Shown: positions 46,301 through 56,677 of the stretch, piece after piece
How the letters are laid out: each line of letters begins with the position of its first letter
Position numbering within the stretch: position 1 is the first letter of the stretch
From: Mrakia gelida
Taxonomy: Eukaryota > Basidiomycota > Tremellomycetes > Cystofilobasidiales > Mrakiaceae
Direction of reading: 5' to 3'
Length of the DNA: 64,000 nucleotides
NCBI GenBank assembly: GCA_024345305.1
Contig: BRON01000006.1
Span: 1,674,001 to 1,738,000 of the forward strand
Notes under the pieces: model-generated
What the model was told of the DNA's origin: nothing
Databases searched by the model: none
The model's input: the letters and a program-made list of their open reading frames with translations, nothing else
Position numbers and translations under genes: made by a program

Positions 46301-47275
46301 AGAGCCAAACCGAAACCTCAACCCCAACTCCTCGCCGTCGACTCACCGCACCCGCACCCAAACGCGACCCTCGACGCACCTCCTCCTCCAACGTTCTTCG
46401 AACCCTACGACGAGTTCAAGTACTGGCCTCGTGCGGTGGGGATGTCGATGCTGGAGAAGACGTCCTTGAGGCATTTGGAGACGGTTGGGAAGGAGTTGGG
46501 GGTGCTGTTTGATGCGTTGGAGGCGAGGGAGGGAGTGGGGATGGAGGTTGATGAGCCTGTGGCAGCAGCAGCTCCGGTGGAGATGGAAATGGACGGGTCG
46601 GGAGCACCACCACCACCAGCTGGGGTCGTCAACGGAATCGTCGTAGGAGCTTCGACGCGTCCGAGGTCGTCTCGTTCGTCTGGAGGAGGAGGAGGAGGTC
46701 CTTCGACGCTCCCTCCCGCTCTCGAGCCACCCTCAACTGCCGCACCACCTCCTCCACCTCCTCCAGCAGCGGAACTATCAGCAGCACCCTCCCTCCCAAC
46801 TCCTCTCAACGAACCACCCTCCTCAATCGCCTCAACCTCAACCTCCCTCCCCCTCCCGCTTACCAAACCCAAACCTCCCCGAAAACCTCCCGTCAAAACC
46901 GTATCAGCCCTCGTCGCTGGACGAGCACCTCGGTTCAATACCCCTTGGGGAGTGAAGATGCCTGAGATCGTTACCTGGAAGAACGATTTCGATTTGGATG
47001 GAGAGTGAGTTTTGGCTTTCGTTTCGTTCCTTTCGTTTGGGTTTGGTTTGGGTTTGGGTCGTGAGGGCGAGGTTGAGGTTTGAAGTTGACGTACTGACGC
47101 GATGGCTCGTTTCTGTTCTGATGGACGTAGGTTCTGGATGTTGATGATTGCTGAGAGGAAGGAGAGGAGAGCTGGTGGTGGGAGTTCGGTGGACGCGACG
47201 GGAGGAGGAGAGAGTTCGACGCAGGGTGCAGCTGGTGGGAGCGGGAGTGGGGATGGGGATGTGGTGATGGAGTAG
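43390..47275 (+). CDS. SAS4-like chromatin complex subunit, tentative
   Basis: Nine exons give 941 aa: 43390-43595, 43789-44004, 44198-44383, 44502-44797, 44890-45146, 45262-45416, 45530-45682, 45793-47004, 47131-47275. Residues 388-490 are the best conserved part: a helical segment (HYNQLHKKYETFEKRQRRRE, then HERYKMKERVDLIRGMD) and an acidic helix with EEIRSKMLEEAEEVLRRYDQ. This resembles the SAS4 (something about silencing 4) domain of fungal histone acetyltransferase complexes. A basic stretch (KSKPKPPKRKRKR) and a very acidic run of Glu/Asp follow at 46135-46260, then a short conserved block around EFKYWPRAVGMSMLEKTSLRHLE and a Gly/Ser-rich end. Everything else is Pro/Ser-rich and probably disordered. 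A nuclear, chromatin-related role is inferred; INO80-type subunits are an alternative. Confidence 0.62.
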
Positions 47276-47608
47276 GTTCCGTTTGGGTTTCTTGAGTGGT
47301 CCTCCTTTGTTTTGCGTTGTTTTGATATCTATTAAGAGCATACCCTCGTCGTGAAGCGGCTGGATGGAAGGACGAGGACGAGAAGGGGACGGGTTGGCGA
47401 GCGTCTGAGAGTTTTTCGGCGAGAGAGTCGATATTTACGCTGAAGGAAGCCTGATAGGAGCGCCGAAGTGCTCGGTCGGTGAAGGAGTGCCCGGTCGCGA
47501 AGGAAGGAGGAAACAGGGCGACCCAAAACGAAGAGGCGAGCTCGACCGACGTCTGGCTTGGAACGTCGATCTTCTCCTCCCTCCCTCCCTCCTTCCTCTT
47601 CTCACAAC
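47276..47608. other. Intergenic region between the SAS4-like gene and F-box copy C
   Basis: This holds the 3' UTR of the SAS4-like gene and the promoter of copy C. No other feature recognised. Confidence 0.5.
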
Positions 47609-49208
47609 ATGCATTCTCCTCCCACCTCTTTCTCGGAAACTCGATCATCAGCACAAGAACTCGCGGATGAGCTCTGGCAGGTGAGCTCTTGTCTCCCCAA
47701 ACGACCGAAGGAGGGTTGTATGCGGCGAGGGGAAGAAGGAGAGAAAGCGTCGAGCTCACCACCCTCCTCCCTTCCTCTTCTTTCTCTTCCTTCGTTCGAG
47801 GGATCAGGACATCGTCGAGGAAAGGGAGGTTCTTCTCGAGGAAGTCAAGGATCTCAAGAGTCGAAATTCCGCTCTTCAGGGTCGAGTGAAGTTCTTGGAG
47901 GGAGAGGTCGAGAGGTTGAAGAAGAAGGAGGGGGGGAGGGAGGGAGGAGGAGGAGGGAAGGTTCGTCTTGTCTCGTCCTCCTTCTCCTGATTCTCTGTCC
48001 GTTCTCAAACATTTCTTCAATCACGAGAATATATACTGACGCAGTCTGGCTATCTTTTTCTGAACTCAGTTGTCCTCAAACTCTGGATCTCGACCCATCG
48101 CTCAACTTCCCTCTCGCTCGACCGTCGTCGCGAGATCACTGTCCTCCTTCGCTTCCTCGTCGTCTTCGTCCTTCCCTTCGGCAACGCCTCGACCGTCCAC
48201 TACCAAGGTGAGTCTCCGCTCCCTTCCAGCTTACTCCGAGCCGAAGCTGACCTCCATCCTTGTCTCCCAGCAGCTCCCTCCTCCTCCTCCTCCCTCCGAC
48301 CTCGACGGCTTCCCAAACGAGATCCTCTCCGAGATCCTTCACCACCTCCATCAACCCTTCCACTTCTACCACTACTCGAACGCTCTCCTCGGAATCGCAG
48401 ACCCCCCTTCTGGATCGAGACCCTGGAACCCAGTCGGACTCCAGCTCGTCTGTCGACGATGGAGGGACGTCGCTCGACCTCTCTTCTACCATCAGGTCGC
48501 GTTCGACCTTCGAGACCAGACGACCTTGGATCTCGCGGACGACGTCACCGAGGACGACCTCGAGCATCCTCTTCGTTATGCGAGATCTTCTGTCTGGGTG
48601 GATGTCGCTCCTACCAAGACCTCTCCGACGCCTTCGCGGGACATGGGATTGCTGTTCAGGATGGCAAGGTCTGCGGATCACCTCCTCCTCGGCCTCGTCT
48701 CTGGTTCTTCCCTCGTTCCAGCATGTGGCCATCGATCTTCAGCCGAAACCTTTGTGGTTCTGAAACTCTGCCCGGAGCACATCTGCTGGACGCTCGCGAC
48801 CTTGGGAAGGAGGTGGAGTGGGTCTCAGCACAGACGTTGGACTTGGCGGATTGCTTTATCCACCCGAACCACCTCCTCGCCCTGCGACTCACCCTCGCAG
48901 ACCTCCCTTCCCTCCTCACCGCCGTTTTCGAAACCCTCCATCTCATCCCTTACCTTCCTCGACTCCAACTCGACTTCCCTTTCGACCTCACCCCCTCCCT
49001 CCTCGACTCGATCTTCCCCACGCTCACCTCGATCCTCCAACACCCCTCCCTCCCCGAAGGTCGCGACTTCATCCTCAAGCACACCGGGAACGTCAAAAAG
49101 ATCATCTTCGGGACTCATTCGGAGGGAGACGCGAGTGCTCTGCGACGGAAGGTAGAGGAGTTGGGAGCGTTGGAGGTCGTCGTTGAGGTGGTTGTTTTGG
49201 AGTTGTAG
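47609..49208 (+). pseudogene. Coiled-coil/F-box gene, copy C, with a frameshift
   Basis: Four exons with phase-0 introns as in copies A and B: 47609-47680, 47808-47960, 48070-48207, 48271-49208. Exon 2 is the coiled coil (DIVEEREVLLEEVKDLK). Exon 4 begins with the F-box (FPNEILSEILHHLHQPFHF, then GLQLVCRRWRDVARPLFY). It follows copy B closely until about 48855, where the matching frame jumps: upstream the family reads ...RWTWRI, downstream IHPNHLLALRLTLADL and on to the shared ending VEVVVLEL. The jump equals one missing base, or two extra. Without it the product would end at 49155 with an unrelated tail. No GT-AG intron fits there. Likely a young pseudogene or a sequencing error. About 433 aa if intact. 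Confidence 0.66.
48850..48860 (+). other. Frameshift site in F-box copy C
   Basis: The upstream frame reads TGG ACT TGG CGG ATT; the downstream paralogous frame resumes at TTT ATC CAC CCG. One base is missing, or two are extra, relative to a continuous frame. Confidence 0.65.
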
Positions 49209-49598
49209 GCTGAGAGAGGGAGCTCGAGGGAGATCGAAGGTCTGCAGGAGGGTGGAGAGTTCGATGGTTGTGCGGTCGGCGAGTCAAGGAACGGAGGAGG
49301 AAGGAGCGATGATCGTGATTTCTCATCTGTCGACGCGTCGAAGCCATCCCTTTCGTTTTCGTCTATGTATCTTCTCTTTCGTTCCTCTTGGTTTGGGATG
49401 ATGAGGTTCACTTCTTTTGAAGCTCAGCCGGCGTGTCTCTGAACTCGAGCGAAACCAATCTCGCGGCGGGAAGGGAGCAAGCAAGGCGAACGAGGGTGAC
49501 CGATTTCGACGACGCGTCGAACTCGAAACAGGAGATCGGCAAAGGCCATCGAATCCAAGGAATAAAAGTACAGAACGCTAGCGTGATCATATCCCGAC
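49209..49598. other. Convergent 3' region between F-box copy C and the DUF2828 gene
   Basis: Only 3' UTRs are expected. Two ACGCGT palindromes lie at 49333-49338 and 49512-49517. Confidence 0.5.
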
Positions 49599-52477
49599 TC
49601 AAGCAACCACCTTCAAACCAGCGAAGCTCTGGTGCCCAATCGCCTTCTGCATCACGACGAGAGGATCGAGTCCCGAAGCCTTCTCGACGGAGTTCCCGTC
49701 TGCGTCGACTTCGAGGAAGGTCTCGTCTTCGGGGTAGTCTCCTCCCTGTTGAAAAGAAGACGAAGCGAAGGTCAGATACCCCTCGCTCGACGACGATCAG
49801 GAAAGAAGAAAGAGACGAACCTCGAGGAAGACCTTCAACAACGCCGCCGAGTAACCTGAAACGAGAGCAACGCCAGAAGTCTTGGAGGTGACGGCATTTG
49901 AGACGGTCCCGTTGAGGTTCCAGAATACCTGAATGACGTGCGAGAAGGGATGAGAGTAAGTTGAGAGATCTCGCAAAGACGAAGAAGAGGAGATGAAAAG
50001 AACGAACCAGCTCTGGGAGGGCATAGCCCTCAGCTTCGAACTCTCGCTTGATCATCTCGAAGTGGGTTTCGTTGTAGCTCCCGGCGTAGTCGAAATCCAT
50101 GTCAGAAAACCTGATGACAAGAACCGAAAGGAGTCAGCACGCGTCGAGATCGAGAAACGACGCGCCGAAGGCGAGGCTGCTGGAGACTCACACGTAGAGT
50201 CGCTTGATCATCTGCTCGGGACTCAACGAAGCGGCCTTGGACTTGTCGAGGATGAGTCGGAAGGTAGCCATGAAGCTTCGAGAGAAGGTGAAGGTCCAAA
50301 GTCAGCTCGCGTCGGCCGAATCGAAACAAGTCGAAGAAACGAAACCGAACTCACTCTGTGTTTCCTCCCCAGTCAGCGCGCTCCATCTTGCTCACTACCT
50401 GGACGAAGTCACTCGTGAGGTCTACGTCAACCAGCGCGGGTGATCCAGAGAAGGTGATGAAGGTCCCGCGGAAGGGCTCGGGAGCGATTTGAGAGAGGAG
50501 GAGAGAAAGACCGATGGACGAGTCGAGGGGAGTGGTTCGATCCTTGAAGCTGATGGGTTCGAAGAAGAAGAAGAAGAAGACAAACAGGTCAGAAGTAGCT
50601 CTTCGTCGAAGGGGGGGCAGAGGAGAAGGCTCACGTTGGGTTGACTGGCGACGCGACGAAGAAAACAAAACATCGAAGGTCAGTCTCGTCGTGCGCGATA
50701 ATCCAAGGGGAAGATGACTAAATTACTCACACATCGATCCTGAAACGTCAGCCACTGCGATAGCCTCTCCCATCTTCCCCGACTCCCTCACCGACTCGAC
50801 GAGCGTCGCCCACTGAGCTCCCAGAACCTCGCCAATCCCTCCCTCCTTTTCGATCGACGACAACCTCCTCGCCTCTGCAACCAAGCTCGCTGGAGTCAAC
50901 GCAGCTCCACTGATGCTCCTGTTTCCCTTCTTGACTTCGACGAGGAACTCCTTGAACCGAACGGGATCCTTCTCAAGGAACACCTTCTTGTATCGCTTCA
51001 TCGCGAGCGAGGGGACTCGAGCGTAGTGAACCTCGTGAAGGCGTTCGGCGGAGAGAGGTCGCTCGGGGATTTGGGAGGCGGCTCGAAGGGGAGAGAGGTA
51101 GGTCTTCTGGAGCGCTGAGAGGAGGTAGGAGGCCGCGGTGGTAGGAGGGAGGTTTGGGAGGAGGAGAACGGCGACCGAGTCGGGGAGGAGAGTTTGGAGG
51201 GCGAGGTTAGATCCAGGGGAGGGAAGCCACTTTGCAGCGAGGGAGATGGGAGACGAAGGAGAGGATTGAGTCTTCTCGAGGTCATGTCGAAGCTGGGTTG
51301 CGAAGATCTGAGCGACTCGGATGTGAAGGAGTCGGTAGCTGAAAACGGAACGAGCGACGCGTCAGTTCGAGTCGACGAGCAGAACACTCGCAGAAGTTGA
51401 GAAACTGCTTTAGATGATAGTACTCACCTGAGATCATCCTTGTAGAGCGTCTAGACTCTAGCCCTTCCCTCTCCCTTCTTCCTAGCCCTCTCCCTCGCCG
51501 CGTCGACCTTCGCGAGCTCAGCCTCTCTCTGGTGCTTCTCGGCTCTCTCCTTCTTGACCGCCTCCAGCTGCTTCGGATCCGACTCCTTGAGGGAGAGGTC
51601 GCTCTTCCAGGTTCGAAGTCTCTGCTGACCGCTCGCTCGTCGGTGTTCCTTGTCGTTCTTGGGATTGGCTCGAGGAGGGGAGAGGAGGGACGAGATGGTC
51701 GAGGCTGACGACGATCCAGCGTTGAGAGCCGAGTGAGAAGCGAGGAATAGGAGGTTGGGGAGATCGCAGTCTGTAGACAAAGAGAGCGAAAGGTCGAAGG
51801 TCAGATTGCGCTCTTGGAGGTCTCTCGAGTCAAAAAGAGGACTCACAGTAGCCGTGGGATCGAGCGTTCGCGGGATCGAGCTCGTCGTCCCCTCCCTTGA
51901 CCCCATCACCGTTCAACGTCTCCTCCTCTTCTTCGACCATCTCAAAGTCATCCTCTCCAGACTCTCCCTTCTTCTTGCCCTTCTTGACTCTCTTCGATCT
52001 AGGCTGAACCAACTCCTCGAGGTTCTCGAGGAACGTCCTCGGACTCTTCTTCCAAAGCCAACCCATTCCAACATAGAACGCTTCTCGATCTCCCTTCCCG
52101 TTCGGAATCGATCTCGAGTGGAAGATGATTCGAAGAGTATCGAGGGGAGAAGCGTTCCAAGCTGCGTCGAAGAGAGGAGCGAGGGAGGGTCCGAGCGGGG
52201 AGGAGAGCGAGTGGAACAGGTCCAGAATGGGATCCAACGACGACGAGTGAGTGACTCCAGCGTTGGCGGTGAGACGGAAGTTGGAAGATGGGTCGAAGGA
52301 GGGAGTGGGAGCTCGAAGAGCGTCGAGGAAGGAGGACGACGAGGCGGGAGGAGGAGGGGATGCAGTGGTGGTGGCGTTGGGCGAGGGAAGGTTTTGCAAA
52401 AGCTGGGTGTAGAGATTTGTTGAAGTGAGAGCGGGATCCGAGAGGATCGAAGAGGGAGAAAAAGTGGAAGAAGACAT
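49599..52477 (-). CDS. DUF2828 protein with vWA domain, interrupted by an in-frame TAG
   Basis: DUF2828 proteins occur in plants, fungi and large viruses; they combine a helical N-terminal part with a C-terminal von Willebrand A domain, and their role is unknown. Nine exons make 743 codons: 51847-52477, 51428-51770, 50731-51338, 50635-50644, 50355-50549, 50192-50275, 50008-50110, 49821-49928, 49599-49745. Family signatures are REAFYVGMGWLWKKSPRTFL, the block YRLLHIRVAQIFATQL, and the metal-binding site DVSGSM (Asp522-x-Ser-x-Ser). Later come VFSDMDFDYA, FWNLNGTV and VSGYSAALLKVFLEGGDY. Exon 4 is only 10 nt and joins the vWA metal site to its next helix. Codon 317 (51451-51453) is TAG, between a Lys/Arg/Glu-rich helix and TLYKDD, with the correct frame on both sides. 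Confidence 0.8.
51451..51453 (-). other. In-frame TAG inside the DUF2828 gene
   Basis: Read on the minus strand as AGA GTC TAG ACG CTC, in frame with both the upstream and the downstream family blocks. It is followed within 25 bases by a normal GTGAGT donor. Confidence 0.75.
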
Positions 52478-53272
52478 CTTGGACTCTCTTCGATGGTGGT
52501 GGTCGAGGGAAGAGGGAGACGAGCGGCGCCGAGGGTGAGATGGCTTTCGAGAGAGAGGGGGAAGCGAGTCATGCTTTCACAGCTTTTCGTTCCTCTTTCC
52601 TTCCTTCTGACTCGACCTCAACAGTATTCGATACCTTGTTCTCAGTTTCTGACGGTCGAAGAGGAGTCAGAAGTGAAAATGGCACTTGAAAGGGAGACAA
52701 AGCCGAGAAACAAGACGAGCCGCTCGTCGTCGACGCCCTCTCGTGTAGAGAGTGAGGATCAATTGGTGTGCTCGGGTGGAGCAGAATCATCAGAATAAAG
52801 ACTTATGTTACTTGATTTGATGCTGACCTTGTCGAGATTTCTATAAAGGAAGAAAGGAACGACGCGTCGGGCGACGATCGCGCGACAGACCCTTTCCCGG
52901 CATTCCCTGACCCTCATTCCGTTTCTTGGTGTTCAAGGAGACTAGAAAGACAGATCCAGACTACTTCTGATTCCGTTTGTGCTTTCAGGCTCGGGGAGGG
53001 ATGATTCCAGAGCCTCCGTGCGACGGGGAGGCGCGTCGACGCGACGTCGATAAGGAGTTATTTTCTTCCTCTAACCCTTTTTTCGATGCGTCGACCTTCT
53101 GACTAGCCCCAAGAAGTTCTTCTCTGACCTCGTTCGGCACAATCCAACAGTGTCTCTCGCCCACCTCCACTCACCGGCTCTGACCGACGACGAGCTTCAG
53201 CCCAATCTTTGCTTTTCGAGCTCGCTCGTTCCCTCTTCCCTCAAACGTCGAGGACCTCTCTAGAACCAAGAG
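52478..53272. other. Divergent promoter region between the DUF2828 gene and the MFS transporter
   Basis: 795 bases between two start codons. It contains a 10-bp palindrome GCGTCGACGC at 53033-53042 within a CG-rich patch, and ACGCGT near 52862. No gene recognised. Confidence 0.5.
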
Positions 53273-56236
53273 ATGACAGCATCCTCAACGGCCACCTCGC
53301 CTCTTCTCCCTCCCCCTTCAGCTCCTCCAGCAGCAACCTATGGGTCGACAACAGAGGACGGACACGAGCCTGCTCTTCGCCAATCGGAGGAGGAAGAGGT
53401 GATTAAGAATGAGCCTGTTAAGGCTCATAAGGAGTTCAAAGAGATCGCTCTCCTGTGTTTTGGACTTTGGACGAGGTGAGTGGATGTTCCTAGATGCATC
53501 AGTAGCTTGAACGAAGTGAGATGCGAGAGGGAGGGCTGAGGAGAAGGGACGGGCTTCAAAGCTCAGGAGAAGGATTGGAGGGCGAGCTTCTCCCTCGCTC
53601 TTCTCCGAGGAAAGATTAGCAGTGGAACTTACTCCTTCTCTAGAGAGAGGACTCTCTTTCGAGCCAAAGTGTTCTCCGACCTGGTGGAATCCATGGTTTG
53701 CTCGAGGACGAGAGCGCCCGAAAGAACGAAGGAAGGAAAGAGAGCTCGAGCTGACCGATTCCTCCTTCCTTCTCCTCCCTCCTTCCCCTCCTTCCTTCCC
53801 ATCGCCGCCCACCTCCCATGGTTCGATCACCCTCAGCGTCTACTGTGCCGCCCTTAACGCCTCCATCACAGCAAACCTCCAAATCGAGATTGGATCTTAC
53901 TTCAAAGCAGGACACCTCGCTTCCTGGTTGGGAGGGTCGTATCTTCTCGGTGTCGCAGCTCTTACTCGTGAGTATCGACTGAACATGCCTCCTCTACTTC
54001 CCCCAAGCCATCTTAGGCTGACTCTCTTTGTCGACTCTTCTTGCCCTTCAGCTCTCTGGGGTCGACTCAGCAACATCATCGGAAGGAGAGCCGCGATCTT
54101 AACGGCGATGCTGCTGTTCACGACTGGAACGTTGGGTTGTGCTGTCTCTCCCTCGATGGGAGTCATCCTGTTCAGTAGACTCGTAGCTGGATGTGGAGGA
54201 GGAGGGTGAGTCCTTTCTTCTGTTTTTCATCTCGTTCGGAGAACGAGCTGTTCTGACGCGTCTTCTTTTGCTGTGGAACTCGCCTCAGGCTTCTGACTGT
54301 GACGGCTATCATCATCTCCGACCTCGTTTCTCTCCAGGACCGAGGCCTCTATCAGGGCTACGTGAACTTACTCTTTGGAGCTGGATCTGCCTCCGGAGCA
54401 ATTTTCGGAGGAGCTGTTGCGGATCGGTTTGGTTGGAGGTTCGTCCTTCGGGTCTTTTTCGTTCTCTCCTCCTCTCATCCTCGCGTCGCCTCGCTCACTT
54501 GCGCTTGTACGTCGCTGACCTTCAAACACTCGTCTCTCCTCCTACAGATGGGCCTTCGGGATGCAGATCCTCCCTCTCTTCGTCTCCTTCACTCTCATTC
54601 TCTGGAAGGTGCACGTCCCCGCGCCCATCAACTCGCAAACTCCCTGGCAGCTCTTCAAGAGGATCGACTGGCTCGGAGCGTTCTTGATCATCACCTCAGT
54701 ACGCTCTCTCCGCCTCTTCGCGTCCCCTGAAGCTTCGCTGACTCTCGTCGCCGCCCTCGCCTTTTCAGGTCACGTCTTTGATGCTTTCGCTCTCCCTTCA
54801 CTCGGCGTCGGGTCTACCCTTCTCTCACCCAGCCGTCTATCTCCTCCTAGGTCTCTTCGTCGCTTCCACAATTGGTTTCTGGGCTTGCGAGCAGTACCAC
54901 GCGACGGAGCCGCTCATTCCAATGAGTCTCTTGACGATGCGAACTCCCTCGCTTGTCTTGACGGCTTTCTTGTTGCTCACGATGACCGGGTTCGCTCGAG
55001 TGAGTCGATGGTTCTCTTCCTTTCTTGCGTTTCTCGTTTCTGTCTGACACTCTTCCTCTTCAGATCTTCATGCTTCCTCTGTACCTGCACGTCGTTCGAG
55101 GCTTCAACGGATCTCAAACGGGTTCGTCTTCCCTCCCTTTCAACCTCTCTCGGCGCCTTCGTTCTTTGTCCTTCGACTCGAGCCGAAACACTGACTTAAA
55201 GCTCGTTTCCTCATCTTCAGGTTTCATCCTTCTCCCCTCTTCCATCGTCGGATCGGCTGGAAGTCTCTTCGCTGGCTGGTAAGTTCCGTCGCGTCGCTCT
55301 CGAAACTTCGCCTCAAACGACCTCTTCCTCATCCTCTTCCTCTTCGCTCCTCCACAGGTACATGCGAAAGACCGGAGCCTACAAGAGGATCACCATCATC
55401 TGCTCGGTCATCCCTATGATCTCTTCCCTGTCTTTCCTGACTTGGGGTGTTGACGCGAACGTTCACCGAGTTTGGATCGAGATGGCCCTCGCCTCGTTCG
55501 GAGGAGGAGTCGTCAGTGAGTCAGATTCTCCTCTTTGCAATGTATTACGTTCCCGCTGACTTGCGGTTGTGATTTGATCTTCAGTCACCACCTTCCTCAG
55601 TGAGTTCGATCTTCGTCTTCCTCGACGCGACGACTTCTCGCTGACCTCGCTCCTCTCTCTCTTCAGCTGCGCTCATCGCTGCCGTCAGCAAGGAACATAG
55701 TACGTCTCAATCTTTCACCTCTTCCGAGTCGCCGTTGCTGACCTTTGTCCCTCGTTCCCAGTGGCCATCGCGATCTCTGCATCTTAGTCAGTCCTCGACC
55801 TCTTTTCGACCTCGCGCGTTCTCAATCGCCTGCCCTAATTTCTCCCTCTCTTCTCGTCGGGATCCAGTCTCTTCCGATCCCTCGGTCAAGTTCTCGGCGT
55901 AGCCCTCACTGGAGCTCTTCAGCAACTCGTCCTCACTCAAAGTCTCGCTCAACGTCTCCCGAACGCGGATCCCGACGTCGGTCTCTCTTCTTCCCCACCG
56001 TCTCACTCTCAGCATTAATCCCCTCTCTCTCTTTGTCTCCTCGTTACCAGATCATCTCCCGAATCATCCACGAACCCTCCATCGCGATCCCTCAACTCCC
56101 TGCCTCGATTCACGCTCAGGCCGTCCTCGCGTACCTCGCGAGCATCAACGCCGTCTTCGTCTTCGCGCTGGTGATGGGATTCGGGATGCTTGCCTGTGCT
56201 TGCTTGATGAAGGCGTACTCGCTTCCTGGGAGGTAG
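53273..56236 (+). CDS. Major facilitator superfamily transporter, DHA2/vacuolar amino-acid type
   Basis: Proton-coupled membrane transporter of the 14-helix DHA2 class, closest in pattern to fungal vacuolar basic amino acid (Vba) and multidrug carriers. Fourteen exons give 553 aa: 53273-53475, 53837-53967, 54052-54205, 54289-54438, 54548-54698, 54769-54999, 55064-55121, 55221-55278, 55358-55515, 55585-55599, 55667-55699, 55762-55786, 55868-55976, 56051-56236. The cytosolic N-terminus is Ser/Pro-rich and acidic. Helix 1 contains NASITANLQIEIGSYF. The MFS signature GRLSNIIGRRAAIL and RLVAGCGGGG lie in the first half. IPMSLLTMRTPSLVLTAFLL and the YLFRSLGQVLGVALTGALQQ block are typical of the second. 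Exons 10 to 12 are only 15, 33 and 25 nt. Substrate is not predictable. Confidence 0.93.
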
Positions 56237-56677
56237 ATGGGAAGGCGAGAGAGAAGGACGAAAGGATAGGATGGGATGGGACGTCGACGCGACTTGGGCT
56301 TTTTAGATGCGTTTTTAGACTTTGCGAGGCCTGGTTCTCGGTTTATTTTGATTCGCGTATGCACGGAGGACTTTCTGATCAGTCTAGCGCGAGATAGAGC
56401 TTTGTGCGAGCGGAAGAGGAGTCAGCAAACGTACCGAGGGGGCGCGCGGAGGCGAGGGAGGGGAGAGGTTGAGAACCCGCTTCGAAAAGTGGGCTGAAGG
56501 GCAAGTTTGTTCGAAGAGAGGCTGCCTTGCCTCCTGCGTTCCTCCTTTGAGGAAATTGACAGCTAGCAAGAAAAGAAAACGGGCGGGGCGAGCTGACGAG
56601 CTTCGATTTCGCTCGAGCTGAAGCTCACCTCCAACACCCTTCGACCTCGACGCTCCTTCCCTTTCTCCTTTCTTCTC
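56237..56677. other. Intergenic region between the MFS transporter and the RBM25-like gene
   Basis: This holds the transporter 3' UTR and the upstream region of the RBM25-like gene, C/T-rich near the start codon. Nothing else recognised. Confidence 0.5.

Noticed and set aside
8672..51453. Reassignment of TAG to a sense codon
   Set aside because: SF3B1, the adhesin-like gene itself, the carboxypeptidase, the SAS4-like gene, F-box copy C and the MFS gene end in TAG exactly where their families end, so TAG is a normal stop here.
51451..51507. A 57-nt intron removing the TAG of the DUF2828 gene
   Set aside because: Purine-rich throughout, without branch motif or pyrimidine tract, unlike every other intron in the window.
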